Shown here piece by piece: positions 47,284 through 56,555 of a stretch of DNA of 64,000 nt. The notes beneath the pieces were generated by a model that did not search any database, was not told the origin of the DNA, and saw only the letters and a list, made by a program, of their open reading frames with translations. A program made the position numbers and the translations under genes. The stretch's first letter is position 1, and every line of letters starts with the position of its first letter. The stretch covers positions 1,479,501 to 1,543,500 of the forward strand of contig NZ_CP039965.1 in the NCBI RefSeq assembly GCF_005234135.1, given 5' to 3'. The DNA is from Pseudorhodobacter turbinis. GTDB taxonomy: Bacteria; Pseudomonadota; Alphaproteobacteria; Rhodobacterales; Rhodobacteraceae.

Positions 47284-48075
47284 ATGACCCGGATCGATCA
47301 GAAATTTGCCGAACTGAAAGCTGCGGGCAAGAAGGCTTTTGTCTCTTATATTATGGCGGGGGACCCGGATGTGGAAACCTCGCTTGCGGTGATGAAGGGT
47401 TTGCCGGGCGCGGGTGTGGATATCATTGAGATCGGCCTGCCCTTTACCGATCCGATGGCCGATGGCCCCACGATCCAGCTTGCCGGTCAACGTGCGCTGG
47501 AAGGCGGCATGACGCTGGACAAGACGTTGGCGATGGTTACTGATTTCCGCAAGGGCGATGATACCACCCCGATTGTGCTGATGGGCTATTACAACCCGAT
47601 CTATTCGCGCGGCGTGGATCTGTTCCTAACCCAAGCGAAAACCGCCGGCATTGATGGGCTGATCATCGTCGACCTGCCACCCGAGGAAGACAGCGAGTTG
47701 TGCATCCCTGCGCAAAAGGCGGGCTTGAATTTCATTCGTCTGGCAACGCCGACCACCGATAACAAGCGTTTGCCAAAGGTGCTGCAAAACACCTCTGGCT
47801 TTGTGTATTATGTTTCGATCACCGGGATCACGGGGGCCGCGGCGCCCGAGCCTGCCGATGTTGCCCCCGAGGTGGCGCGCATCAAATCGCAAACCGATCT
47901 GCCCGTGATCGTGGGCTTTGGCATCTCTACGCCCGAGGCCGCCGAGGGCATTGCAGGCATCGCAGATGGTTGTGTTGTGGGTTCAGCCATCGTCAAAGAC
48001 ATCGCCGAGGGCATGCCCGTGGCAGAGGTGCTGGACCGTGTGGCCAAGCTTGCCGCCGGCGCCCATCGCGGCTGA
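47284..48075 (+). CDS. trpA: Tryptophan synthase alpha chain
   Basis: 263-residue TIM barrel that cleaves indole-3-glycerol phosphate. Catalytic Glu is in [19 protein letters not shown] (about residue 50) and Asp in the IIVDLPPEE segment (about residue 130). GIT-loop residues SITGITGA and the phosphate-binding GFGIS are present. ATG 47284. trpB is not next to it, and the next gene is a glutamine-synthetase-like ligase, so this is a lone trpA. Confidence 0.95.
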   Translation: MTRIDQKFAELKAAGKKAFVSYIMAGDPDVETSLAVMKGLPGAGVDIIEIGLPFTDPMADGPTIQLAGQRALEGGMTLDKTLAMVTDFRKGDDTTPIVLMGYYNPIYSRGVDLFLTQAKTAGIDGLIIVDLPPEEDSELCIPAQKAGLNFIRLATPTTDNKRLPKVLQNTSGFVYYVSITGITGAAAPEPADVAPEVARIKSQTDLPVIVGFGISTPEAAEGIAGIADGCVVGSAIVKDIAEGMPVAEVLDRVAKLAAGAHRG

Positions 48076-48099
48076 AGATTTTCACCAAGGAACCGTCCC

Positions 48100-49494
48100 A
48101 TGACCGCAGACATCAGCCCCTCGGGTTCCTCCGTCGCTGAGGCAGAGGCCTTTATGGCCGCGCACCCCGAGGTGGAGGCGATTGATCTTGTGCTGCATGA
48201 CGCCAATGGGGTCGGGCGCGGCAAGATCATCCGCCGGCATGAATTGCTGGGGTTTTACAAGTCGGGCCGTCATGTGCCGATTTCGGTGCTGGCCTTGGAT
48301 ATCTGCGGCGAGGATGTGCATGAAACCGGATTGATCTGGGATCAGGGAGATGGCGATTTGCGCGCGTGGCCGGTGCCGGGCACGTTGGTGCCCTTGCATG
48401 GCACCAAGCCAGCGCGGGCCGAGGTGTTCATGTCCATGTACGGGCTGGACGGCAGCCCGATGAGCTCTGATCCGCGTCATGCCTTGCAACGGCAGGTGGA
48501 TGCGCTGGCCGCCGAGGGGCTTTTCCCCGCAGGCGCGTTCGAGCTGGAGTTTTTTCTGTTGGCAAACGAGCGCGGGCCGGATGGCAAGGTGCAGCCCGCG
48601 CGCGATGTGCTGGACGGGCGCGCCGCCAGCGCCAAGACCGAGGTCTATTCGGTCGATCATTTGCACGGCATGTTGCCGCTGTTTTCCGATATTTATGCGG
48701 GGGCTGCCGCCGCCGGTATCAATGCGGAAACCGTGATTTCGGAATTTGCGCCGGGGCAGTATGAGCTGACGCTGGATTACCGCACCGATGTGATGCAAGC
48801 CGCCGATGACCTGATCCGGTTGAAACGGATCGTGCGCGCGCAGGCCCGCGCACATGGGGTGACGGCCTGTTTCATGGCCAAGCCGGTGCAGCAATATGCG
48901 GGCTCTGGCATGCATTTTCACGTCTCGATGCTGGATAGCGACGGCAATAACGTCTTTGTCGAAGCTGTCGAAGGGAAATGGTCCGACACCATTCTGCACA
49001 GCATCGGCGGGTTGCGCAGCACAATGGCGGAATCCATGCTGGTGTTTGCGCCGCATGCGAATTCATGGCGGCGGTTTGTCGGGCAATCCTATGCACCTGT
49101 CAGCCCTTCTTGGGGGGTGAACAACCGTTCGGTGGCCTTGCGTATCCCTGCGGGCGACATAAAGGCGCGACGGATTGAGCATCGTCCCGCGGGCGTGGAT
49201 GCCAACCCATATCTGGTTGCGGCCACCGTCTTGGCGGGCATTCGCACGGGGCTTGCAAACCAGATCGATGCGGGGCCGCAAACCACCGGCAACGGCTATG
49301 ACGGGGCAGAGGTCGGCGATATGCCGGTTGACTGGCGCGGCGCGATAGATGCCGCGCGCGCGTCAACATTTTTGCGGGATGCCTTGGGCGTGGATATGCA
49401 CCGCACCTTTGTGGCGATCAAAGCGGCCGAATATGCCCGCGTTGCCAGCACCATTTCCGAGGTGGATTTCGAGCTTTACCTGCACACAGTCTAG
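48100..49494 (+). CDS. Glutamine synthetase family ligase (PuuA/GlnT-like)
   Basis: 464 residues with the type I glutamine synthetase fold: N-terminal beta-grasp, then the catalytic domain with metal-binding glutamates in [10 protein letters not shown] and [16 protein letters not shown], the [10 protein letters not shown] histidine motif, and NRSVALRIP plus [18 protein letters not shown]. It lacks the adenylylation-type tail of GlnA, so a gamma-glutamyl-polyamine or other gamma-glutamyl ligase is more likely. It is 24 bp after trpA; its stop shares the CTAG with the convergent msrB stop. Confidence 0.88.
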   Translation: MTADISPSGSSVAEAEAFMAAHPEVEAIDLVLHDANGVGRGKIIRRHELLGFYKSGRHVPISVLALDICGEDVHETGLIWDQGDGDLRAWPVPGTLVPLHGTKPARAEVFMSMYGLDGSPMSSDPRHALQRQVDALAAEGLFPAGAFELEFFLLANERGPDGKVQPARDVLDGRAASAKTEVYSVDHLHGMLPLFSDIYAGAAAAGINAETVISEFAPGQYELTLDYRTDVMQAADDLIRLKRIVRAQARAHGVTACFMAKPVQQYAGSGMHFHVSMLDSDGNNVFVEAVEGKWSDTILHSIGGLRSTMAESMLVFAPHANSWRRFVGQSYAPVSPSWGVNNRSVALRIPAGDIKARRIEHRPAGVDANPYLVAATVLAGIRTGLANQIDAGPQTTGNGYDGAEVGDMPVDWRGAIDAARASTFLRDALGVDMHRTFVAIKAAEYARVASTISEVDFELYLHTV

Positions 49495-49928
49495 GTGGCC
49501 TGATCCAGATAGTCGCCATAGCCCTCGGCCTCCATCTGCGCTTTGGGGATAAACCGCAAGCTGGCAGAGTTGATGCAATAACGCAGCCCGCCCATATCGG
49601 GCGGCCCGTCATTGAATACATGGCCCAAATGGCTGTCGGCATGGGCAGAACGTACCTCGACCCGCGTCATGCCGTGGGTCTGGTCGCGCAGCTCGCCGAC
49701 ATTCGCAGGCTCGACCGGTTTGGCAAAGGCAGGCCAGCCGCAGCCGGATTTGAATTTGGCGGCGGATGCAAAAAGCGGCTCCCCCGAGACGACATCAACA
49801 TAGATCCCCGGCGCGTAGTGATCGTCATATTCGCCGGTATAGGGCCGCTCGGTGCCGCTTTGCTGGGTTACGCGGAATTGTTCTGGCGTCAGGCGGTCAA
49901 GCGCCTCTTTGGTTTTGTGGTAGGTCAT
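49491..49928 (-). CDS. msrB: Peptide methionine (R)-S-oxide reductase MsrB
   Basis: 145 residues reducing methionine-R-sulfoxide in proteins. Catalytic cysteine in [13 protein letters not shown] near the C-terminus, with KSGCGWPAF and [10 protein letters not shown] as fold markers. The two CxxC pairs that bind zinc in E. coli MsrB are absent (here PLFASAAKF without CxxC before it, and [12 protein letters not shown]). ATG 49928 has AAAAGGAGG upstream. It overlaps the convergent ligase gene by 4 bp. Confidence 0.95.
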   Translation of the reverse strand: MTYHKTKEALDRLTPEQFRVTQQSGTERPYTGEYDDHYAPGIYVDVVSGEPLFASAAKFKSGCGWPAFAKPVEPANVGELRDQTHGMTRVEVRSAHADSHLGHVFNDGPPDMGGLRYCINSASLRFIPKAQMEAEGYGDYLDQAT

Positions 49929-50113
49929 TGCGTCCTCCTTTTGGGCTTGAATGCTTATTTGGGGGCGATCACGCCGGAAAGCAACTTGTGGACGAAAATC
50001 TTGTAGGGGTGTGGCACGCTCGGGGCTTTGAAATGGGGGCAAATCATGCGAAGGATTACGGCATTATCGGTGCCGCAAAACAGGGCGCGCAAAAATCTTT
50101 GGGGGGATGAAGC

Positions 50114-51145
50114 ATGATCAATCGCAGAACGTTGCTGGGTGCGGCCTTGATCGGGGCGATGGCAAGCACGGCCACCGCGCAAGAGGTCACCTTGCGCTTG
50201 CATCAATTTTTGCCCACGCAATCGGTTGTGCCAAGGGATATTCTGGACGTCTGGGCCGATAATGTGGAGCGTGACAGCGCAGGCCGTATTAAGATCGACC
50301 GCTTTCCCTCGATGCAACTGGGCGGCACCCCGCCCGAGCTGATGGACCAAGCGATTGACGGTGTGGCCGATATTATCTGGACGGCGGTTGGCTATACCCC
50401 GGGGCGCTTTCCGTCTACCGAGGTGTTTGAGCTGCCGTTTATGGTGACCGATACCCACGCAGCCTCGGCCGCCTATTGGCAGTTGTTTGAGCGTCACATG
50501 AAAGAGACCGAGTTCAAGGATGTTCACGTGTTGGGCACATGGGTGCATGGGCCGGGGGTGTTTCACACCGCCGATCCGGTAGAGGTTCCAAGCGATCTGC
50601 GCGGCATGAAAATTCGCGGCGCATCGCGGATGATCAATACCATGCTGGAAAGTCTGGGCGCGACCCCCGTGGGGATGCCCGTGCCCGCCGTGCCCGAGGC
50701 GCTTTCAAAGGGCGTGATTGATGGCACCACCGTTCCATGGGAGGTAACGGGCGCGCTGAAAGTGGCAGAACTTGTTGAAAACCATACCGAGTTTGAAGGT
50801 GCCGCCCCCTATACGCTGGCCTTTATTCTGGCGATGAACAAAGGCGTCTATGAGGGGCTTTCGCCAGATTTGCAGGCGGTGATCGACCGCAATTCCGGTC
50901 TTGAGTTTTCGATTTTTGCGGGCATCACCCATGCGGCGGCAGATGCCCCCTCGCGGCAGATCGCGGTTGATCTGGGCAATTCGATCGTCACTATTCCGGC
51001 AAGCGATGTCGCGGCGGACTGGCTGCCCTTGGTGGCGCCGATCTATGCCGCTTGGGTTGCCGAAATGGCGGAAAAAGGTATCGACGGGCAGGCGCTGATA
51101 GACGAGGCACGCGCCTTGATGGCTGCCTACAAGCCGGCCGATTGA
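50114..51145 (+). CDS. TRAP transporter solute-binding protein (DctP family)
   Basis: 343-residue periplasmic receptor. Signal peptide MINRRTLLGAALIGAMASTATAQ with a cleavage site after ATAQ. The mature DctP fold contains the substrate-gating region KIRGASRMINTMLESLGATPV, where the conserved arginine (RG) usually binds a carboxylate or sulfonate. First gene of the three-gene TRAP unit. Its position in front of tpa makes taurine or a related organosulfonate (TauK role) possible, but no TauR box lies upstream. Confidence 0.9.
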   Translation: MINRRTLLGAALIGAMASTATAQEVTLRLHQFLPTQSVVPRDILDVWADNVERDSAGRIKIDRFPSMQLGGTPPELMDQAIDGVADIIWTAVGYTPGRFPSTEVFELPFMVTDTHAASAAYWQLFERHMKETEFKDVHVLGTWVHGPGVFHTADPVEVPSDLRGMKIRGASRMINTMLESLGATPVGMPVPAVPEALSKGVIDGTTVPWEVTGALKVAELVENHTEFEGAAPYTLAFILAMNKGVYEGLSPDLQAVIDRNSGLEFSIFAGITHAAADAPSRQIAVDLGNSIVTIPASDVAADWLPLVAPIYAAWVAEMAEKGIDGQALIDEARALMAAYKPAD

Positions 51146-51717
51146 TGCATGCTGTCGTTCTGTCCTTGTCGCGGGGCTTTGCTTATTTGGGCGGGCTGGT
51201 GCTGGCGGCGTTGATCGTGATGATCTGCGCCTCGGTGCTGGGGCGGGCGGTGGCGGACGCCGCGCATGCGATGTTGGCGGCGGGATGGTTTCCGGTCGTG
51301 GCGCAAGCTGTGCTGGATGCAGGAATTGGGGCCATAAAGGGTGATTTTGAGTTGGTGGAGGCGGGGATTGCCTTTGCCATTTTTGCCTTTCTGCCCTTGT
51401 GCCACATAACGGGCGGCCATGCTGCCGTGGATGTGTTTACCCGCCGTTTGCCGCCGCGCGCAGATCGGGCCTTACGCGCAATAACCGAAAGCGTTTTTGC
51501 GGCTGTTTTGGTGTTGATCGCCGTGCAATTGGGTGCAGGCGCGCAAAGCAAATGGCACTCGGGGCAGACGACGTTTTTGCTGCAATTTCCGCTGTGGTGG
51601 GCTTATGGGCTGTCGCTTGTCGCGGCCTTGGTTGCTGCCCTGGTCGCGACCTATATGGCGGTCATGCGGCTGGTTGAGATGTGGCTGGGACGAGACATCC
51701 TACCGGAGGCGGCATGA
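51145..51717 (+). CDS. TRAP transporter small membrane subunit (DctQ family)
   Basis: 190 residues with four predicted membrane helices. The first is FAYLGGLVLAALIVMICASVLG, and LLQFPLWWAYGLSLVAALVAAL is the conserved DctQ block (FPLWW). The loop between helices 1 and 2 is longer than in short DctQ proteins (about 35 residues). The ATG overlaps the dctP stop by 1 bp (TGATG), and its end overlaps dctM by 4 bp. Confidence 0.88.
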   Translation: MHAVVLSLSRGFAYLGGLVLAALIVMICASVLGRAVADAAHAMLAAGWFPVVAQAVLDAGIGAIKGDFELVEAGIAFAIFAFLPLCHITGGHAAVDVFTRRLPPRADRALRAITESVFAAVLVLIAVQLGAGAQSKWHSGQTTFLLQFPLWWAYGLSLVAALVAALVATYMAVMRLVEMWLGRDILPEAA

Positions 51718-53210
51718 GCGATCTGGCAATCGGGCTTTGGTCTTTTCCGGCCCTTCTGGTGCTGATTTTCATGCGGGTGCCGATTGGACTGGCGATGTTT
51801 CTGGCCGGTCTGGCGGGTTTGATGCTGGTGGGGGGCGGGCCTGTGGTGCCGCTGGCACGGCTGAAATCCGAAACCTTCACCACATTTTCCAGCTATTCGC
51901 TCTCGATTGTGCCGATGTTCCTGCTGATGGGACAGTTTGCAACTTTGGGCGGCATGTCACAGGCGCTGTTCAAGGCCGCGGAAAGCTGGCTTGGGCATCG
52001 GCGAGGCGGGGTGGCGATGGCGGCCATCGGGGCTTGTGCAGGCTTTGGCGCGATCTGCGGGTCGTCGCTTGCCACGGCGGCAACGATGGGCCGCGTTGCC
52101 CTGCCCGAGATGCGCGCCTACGGCTATTCCGGCGGGTTCTCAACTGCGACCCTCGCCGCAGGGGGAACCTTGGGGATACTTATTCCGCCGTCCGTGGTGC
52201 TGGTAATTTATGCCATCCTGACCGAGCAAAACATAGCCAAGCTTTTTGTGGCAGCGGCCCTTCCGGGGCTGTTGGCAGCACTGGGATATATGCTGGTAAT
52301 CGGGGTGTATGTGCGGCTTTATCCGGCCTCGGCGGGGGTGCGCCGCGCCGTGCCTTATGCCGCGCGCTTTGCCGCTTTGGCCAAAGTGTGGCCGGTGCTG
52401 GCGGTGTTTGGCGTGGTCGTTGGCGGGATCTATGGCGGGCTGTTCACTCCGACCGAGGGTGCAGCCGTTGGCGCATTGGGCACCGGTTTGATTGCATGGG
52501 CCAATGGCGGGCTGACGCGCGCAACGCTGGCCGGCAGCTTTTACGCCACGGCGAAATCTTCGGCGATGATCTTTTTCATTGTGTTGGGGGCTGCGTTTTA
52601 CAACGGGTTTCTGGCGATGACCCAAGTCCCGCAAGAGGTGGCCCTTTGGGTTTCAGGCCAAGGGTTTAGCCCCTGGTTGGTGTTGATCTTGATTTTGGTC
52701 TTTTACCTGTTTTTGGGCTGTTTGATGGATAGCCTCTCGATGATCTTGCTAACCATCCCGATCTTTTGGCCGGTGGTGCAAGGGCTTGATTTTGGCATGG
52801 TCAGCATGGCCGATTTGCACGCTGCCCGCGCGTGGGAGGCATTGGCCAAAGGTGCCCCGCTTGCCCCGGATATGCTTGACGCGGTCCATACGGCGTTGGC
52901 CCAAGGCGCGGAGCTTTCGCGCGAACAAATCCGCGCGCTGGGGGTGCGCGGGGTCAATCAAGGCGCGCTGGCACGGATCAACATTGAACAAACCGCGATC
53001 TGGTTCGGGATCTTGGTGCTGATCGTGGTGGAGGTGGGCTTGATCACCCCGCCTGTGGGCATGAACCTTTTCATCATTAATACGATGGACCGCAAAACCC
53101 CGATGGGTGACACCTATAAGGCGGTTTTGTTCTTTGTCGCTTCGGATTTGATCCGCGTGGCGTTGCTGCTGGCCTTTCCCGCGATCACATTATTCTTGGT
53201 GGGCTGGTAG
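51714..53210 (+). CDS. TRAP transporter large membrane subunit (DctM family)
   Basis: 498 residues, about twelve membrane helices. It is the Na+-driven permease of the TRAP system. Typical parts: MRVPIGLAMFLAGLAGL near the N-terminus, FGAICGSSLATAATMGRVALPEM, GGTLGILIPPSVVLVIYA, TPTEGAAVGALG, and ITPPVGMNLFIIN near the end. A cytoplasmic or periplasmic insert of about 70 polar residues (around 360-430) sits before the last helices. It overlaps dctQ by 4 bp. Confidence 0.93.
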   Translation: MSDLAIGLWSFPALLVLIFMRVPIGLAMFLAGLAGLMLVGGGPVVPLARLKSETFTTFSSYSLSIVPMFLLMGQFATLGGMSQALFKAAESWLGHRRGGVAMAAIGACAGFGAICGSSLATAATMGRVALPEMRAYGYSGGFSTATLAAGGTLGILIPPSVVLVIYAILTEQNIAKLFVAAALPGLLAALGYMLVIGVYVRLYPASAGVRRAVPYAARFAALAKVWPVLAVFGVVVGGIYGGLFTPTEGAAVGALGTGLIAWANGGLTRATLAGSFYATAKSSAMIFFIVLGAAFYNGFLAMTQVPQEVALWVSGQGFSPWLVLILILVFYLFLGCLMDSLSMILLTIPIFWPVVQGLDFGMVSMADLHAARAWEALAKGAPLAPDMLDAVHTALAQGAELSREQIRALGVRGVNQGALARINIEQTAIWFGILVLIVVEVGLITPPVGMNLFIINTMDRKTPMGDTYKAVLFFVASDLIRVALLLAFPAITLFLVGW

Positions 53211-53220
53211 GCGCGATTTT

Positions 53221-53253
53221 CTGGCCTTAAATTGAGGTGTGATCTGGACCTAT
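53221..53253 (+). promoter_or_regulatory. Probable TauR operator in front of tpa
   Basis: Two direct repeats on the + strand, CTGGCCTTAA (53221-53230) and CTGGACCTAT (53244-53253), 23 bp apart start to start, 11 bp after dctM and 67-99 bp before tpa. The core and the two-turn spacing recur in front of tauR. MocR regulators bind such direct repeats. Confidence 0.75.
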
Positions 53254-53319
53254 TCGCCCGCAGCAAAGCCTGTGACCATAGGCGCTAATACTTCGAACCG
53301 CATTTTTCAAAGGTGTCCC

Positions 53320-54699
53320 ATGGAAAGCATGACCCGTAGCAACGATATGTCCGATGTGGTGGAGGCTGACCGCGCCCATATCTGGCACCATCTGACGCAA
53401 CACAAACCGTTTGAGACGACCGATCCCCGGATCATTGTGGAGGGCAAGGGCCTGCGGGTTTGGGATGCCAAAGGCACGGAACTTTTGGACGCTGTCTCGG
53501 GCGGTGTCTGGACGGTCAACGTCGGCTATGGCCGTGAGAGCATTGCCCGCGCGATCTACGATCAAGTGTTGAAGATGAACTTTTACGGCGCGTCGGCGGG
53601 CTCTGTTCCAGGTGCGCAATTTGCCGAGCGGTTGATCGAGAAGATGCCGGGGATGAGCAGGGTTTACTATGCCACCTCGGGATCAGAGGCCAATGAGAAA
53701 GCCTTTAAAATGATCCGCCAAATTTCGGCGCGTCATCACGGCGGCAAGAAATACAAGATCCTGTACCGCAATCGCGATTATCACGGATCGACGCTTGCCA
53801 CGATGTCGGCCGGTGGCCAGAATGAGCGTAACGCCCAATATGGCCCCTTTGCACCGGGGTTTGTCGAGGTGCCGCATTGCTGTGAATACCGCAAACAGTG
53901 GGATGGTGAGGATTACGGCATCCGCGCCGCCAATGCGATTGAGGAAGTGATCTTGCGTGAAGGCCCCGATACGGTCGGCGGCCTGTGCCTTGAGCCGGTA
54001 ACAGCGGGCGGCGGCGTGATTACCCCCCCAGCGGGCTATTGGGAGCGCGTGCAAGAGATCTGTCAGAAGTACAACATCTTGCTGCATATCGATGAAGTAG
54101 TCTGCGGGATGGGCCGGACAGGCACGTGGTTTGGTTATCAAAACTACGGCATCAAGCCGGATTTCGTGACCTTGGCAAAGGGTGTGGCCTCGGGATATGC
54201 CGCGATTTCTTGCATGATTACCAATGAGAAGGTGTTTGAGCAGTTCAAGGACGATCCCAGCGACCCGATGTCTTATTTCCGCGATATTTCGACCTATGGC
54301 GGTTGTACGGCGGGGCCTGCGGCGGCGCTTGAAAACCTGCGGATTCTTGAGGACGAGGACCTGTTGGCCAATACCGTGAATATGGAAGCGCGGTTGATGG
54401 GCAATTTGCACAACCTGATGGACAAGCATCGGGTGATCGGGGATGTGCGCGGCAAGGGCCTGTTCTGTGGTGCCGAGCTGGTCGCGGACCGCGACACCAA
54501 AGAGCCTGCCGATGAAAAGCGGGTTGCCGCCGTGGTTGCCGAATGTGCCGCCCAAGGCGTGTTGATCGGTATGACCAACCGCAGCCTGACGGGATTGAAC
54601 AATACGCTGTGCCTGTCTCCGGCCCTGATCGCCAATGCGGATGATATCGACCAGATTACCCATGCGATTGATAAAGCCTTGACCAAGGTATTTTCCTAA
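53320..54699 (+). CDS. tpa: Taurine-pyruvate aminotransferase
   Basis: 459-residue class III PLP aminotransferase that converts taurine and pyruvate to sulfoacetaldehyde and alanine. It opens MESMTRSNDMSDVVEADRAH. Motifs: YATSGSEANEKAFKM, RNRDYHGSTLATMSAGG, the PLP Asp in HIDEVVCGMGRTGTWFG and Lys in VTLAKGVASGYAA. Resemblance to Rhodobacter Tpa plus an adjacent TauR-like regulator supports the substrate. ATG 53320 has AAAGGTG upstream. A strong terminator follows. The next enzyme, Xsc, is not in the window. Confidence 0.9.
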   Translation: MESMTRSNDMSDVVEADRAHIWHHLTQHKPFETTDPRIIVEGKGLRVWDAKGTELLDAVSGGVWTVNVGYGRESIARAIYDQVLKMNFYGASAGSVPGAQFAERLIEKMPGMSRVYYATSGSEANEKAFKMIRQISARHHGGKKYKILYRNRDYHGSTLATMSAGGQNERNAQYGPFAPGFVEVPHCCEYRKQWDGEDYGIRAANAIEEVILREGPDTVGGLCLEPVTAGGGVITPPAGYWERVQEICQKYNILLHIDEVVCGMGRTGTWFGYQNYGIKPDFVTLAKGVASGYAAISCMITNEKVFEQFKDDPSDPMSYFRDISTYGGCTAGPAAALENLRILEDEDLLANTVNMEARLMGNLHNLMDKHRVIGDVRGKGLFCGAELVADRDTKEPADEKRVAAVVAECAAQGVLIGMTNRSLTGLNNTLCLSPALIANADDIDQITHAIDKALTKVFS

Positions 54700-54725
54700 A
54701 CGCAGCAGTTGAGCGTCATGACGAC

Positions 54726-54762
54726 AGCCCGAGAAGCCTTAGGTGGTTTCTCGGGCTTTGTT
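54726..54762 (+). terminator. Rho-independent terminator of tpa
   Basis: 13-bp stem AGCCCGAGAAGCC / GGTTTCTCGGGCT (54726-54738 with 54745-54757), loop of 6 nt, followed by TTGTT. It separates tpa from tauR. Confidence 0.9.
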
Positions 54763-54769
54763 CTGTGGC

Positions 54770-54829
54770 TTGACAAATCGGTATGGGTGGCGCGCAAATA
54801 GGTCCAGTTGCATTGTGATATGAGGCCAG
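54770..54829. promoter_or_regulatory. tauR promoter region with a second probable TauR operator
   Basis: On the minus strand CTGGCCTCAT (54829-54820) and CTGGACCTAT (54807-54798) repeat the two half-sites seen before tpa, in the same order and 22 bp apart, but inverted relative to tauR. A TTGACA (54770-54775) upstream is a likely -35. The first half-site covers the tauR ribosome-binding GAGG, so binding could block tauR expression. Confidence 0.7.
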
Positions 54830-54830
54830 A

Positions 54831-56297
54831 ATGGCGATCCCACCCGAAACGTTTTTCCTGCCCGCCAATCTGCAAGGCAGCTTGCAGCAACGCATCCGCC
54901 AGTTGGTTGCCCAAGGGATCGTCGAGGGGCGGTTCCGGGCAGGCGAAAAGATGCCCTCTAGCCGCGGTCTGGCGACCCATTTGGGGGTAAGCCGGATTAC
55001 GGTAACGCTGGCCTATGCCGAGCTGGTGGCCTCGGACTATCTGACATCGCGAGGGCGGTCGGGATATTTCGTATCGTCAAGCGCGCCCCTCCAGCCAGAG
55101 TTTGAGCCGCGCCCGCAAGCTGCCGCCGATCAGGTGGATTATGCCATCCGCACCGGCGCGCGGTTTTCGGGAACAGAGATGCTTAAACGCCCCCCCGATT
55201 GGGCAAGCTTTCGCTTTCCCTTCATCTATGGGCAGGCCGATGCAAGTTTGTTTGACCATCAAAACTGGCGGCAATGTGCATTGCGGGCCTTGGGCAAGCG
55301 CGATTTTGAGGCGTTGACCAGCGATTACTACGACCGTGATGATCCTTTGCTGATCGAATACATCCTGCGCAACATCCTGCCACGGCGCGGGATAGAGGCG
55401 AGTTCGGGGCAGGTGTTGTTGACGATGGGCGCCCAGAATGCGCTTTGGTTGGCGGGGCAGGTCTTGACCGGGCCGGGGGTGCGCACGGTGTTGGAAAACC
55501 CAAGCTATCCCAGCCTGCGCGGGATATTGGCGCAAACCGGCGGCGTGGTGGATTGGGTGGATGTTGACAGCGACGGCCTGCCACCCGAAGCGCTGCCAAA
55601 AGACGTTGATGTGGTCTTTACCACCGCCAGCCACCATTGTCCGACCAATGCCACGATGCCGATGGCGCGCAGGCGGGCGCTGTTGGATGCGGCAAGCGCT
55701 CAGGATTTCGTGATCGTAGAGGATGACTACGAGTTTGAGATGTCCTTTCTCAAGGCGGTCTCGCCCGCGCTCAAGTCCCTCGACCGGGAAGGGCGGGTGA
55801 TCTATGTGGGGTCATTCTCCAAGTCGATTTTTCCGGGGCTGCGTTTGGGGTATATTGTGGCCCCCGAAGGCCTCATCCGTGAGGCGCGCGCCCTGCGCGC
55901 CCTGACCCTGCGCCATCCGCCGGGGCATATTCAACGTACGGCGGCGTATTTCCTGTCATTGGGGCATTATGATGCGCTGGTCAACCGGATGAAACAGGCC
56001 TTCAAACGTCGCCGTCTGGCAATGGCCGAGGCGATTGAGGCGGCGGGCCTTTGTGTAGCAGGGCAGGGTGGTGTGGGCGGCTCCAGCTTTTGGATGGCGG
56101 CCCCCGAGGGGGTTGATACCGAAATTCTAGCGCGAGATTTACATCAAGAGGGGGTGTTGATCGAACCGGGCCGCGTGTTCTTTGACCCTGCGAATGCGCC
56201 GCGCAACTATTACCGATTGGCCTATTCGACCATTCCTGTCGGGCGGATTGCGGAGGGGATCGAACGGATCGGGGTGGCTATTGCAAGGGCTGTGTGA
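54831..56297 (+). CDS. tauR: MocR-family PLP-dependent regulator TauR
   Basis: 488 residues: a GntR-type winged helix at residues about 10-80 (IRQLVAQGIVEGRFRAGEKMPSSRGLATHLGVSR read in two parts) joined to a class I aminotransferase-like domain. The PLP lysine is in VGSFSKSIFPGLRLGY and the aspartate region in VIVEDDYEFEM. MocR/TauR proteins activate taurine genes on sensing taurine with PLP. Position directly after tpa supports TauR over GabR, PdxR and others. Confidence 0.87.
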   Translation: MAIPPETFFLPANLQGSLQQRIRQLVAQGIVEGRFRAGEKMPSSRGLATHLGVSRITVTLAYAELVASDYLTSRGRSGYFVSSSAPLQPEFEPRPQAAADQVDYAIRTGARFSGTEMLKRPPDWASFRFPFIYGQADASLFDHQNWRQCALRALGKRDFEALTSDYYDRDDPLLIEYILRNILPRRGIEASSGQVLLTMGAQNALWLAGQVLTGPGVRTVLENPSYPSLRGILAQTGGVVDWVDVDSDGLPPEALPKDVDVVFTTASHHCPTNATMPMARRRALLDAASAQDFVIVEDDYEFEMSFLKAVSPALKSLDREGRVIYVGSFSKSIFPGLRLGYIVAPEGLIREARALRALTLRHPPGHIQRTAAYFLSLGHYDALVNRMKQAFKRRRLAMAEAIEAAGLCVAGQGGVGGSSFWMAAPEGVDTEILARDLHQEGVLIEPGRVFFDPANAPRNYYRLAYSTIPVGRIAEGIERIGVAIARAV

Positions 56298-56368
56298 CTT
56301 GTTCCAAGTCAAGGCGGCACGAATAAGCGCCTGATAATCTATACATGTATTTTATGCCGGAGGCCAAA

Positions 56369-56548
56369 ATGACCCGTCTTATGATGATTCTCTTTTCGAT
56401 AATCTCGACCACGCTTATGGGGGTTGGCATGATCGTGGCCTTGGTCACGGGCTATGACACGCTGAATCCGCTTTTGGTGGCGATTGCAATCGGCTTTGTG
56501 GCGGCCTTTCCGGCAAGCTGGTTGGTTGCGAAACAAATCACCGGCTAG
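56369..56548 (+). CDS. Tiny two-helix membrane protein
   Basis: 59 residues: MTRLMMILFSIISTTLMGVG begins the first helix, and NPLLVAIAIGFVAAFPASWL forms the second, ending in VAKQITG. GGAGG lies 6 nt before ATG 56369, which decides the start over ATGs at 56345 and 56354. Short genes of this type are conserved in Rhodobacteraceae and are sometimes misnamed CTP synthetase. No function is assigned. Confidence 0.75.
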   Translation: MTRLMMILFSIISTTLMGVGMIVALVTGYDTLNPLLVAIAIGFVAAFPASWLVAKQITG

Positions 56549-56555
56549 GGCGCGG

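Noticed and set aside
51533..52669. 378-codon + frame across the dctQ/dctM genes
   Set aside because: Overlaps two well-supported membrane subunits in another frame; Arg/Gly/Cys-rich shadow composition.
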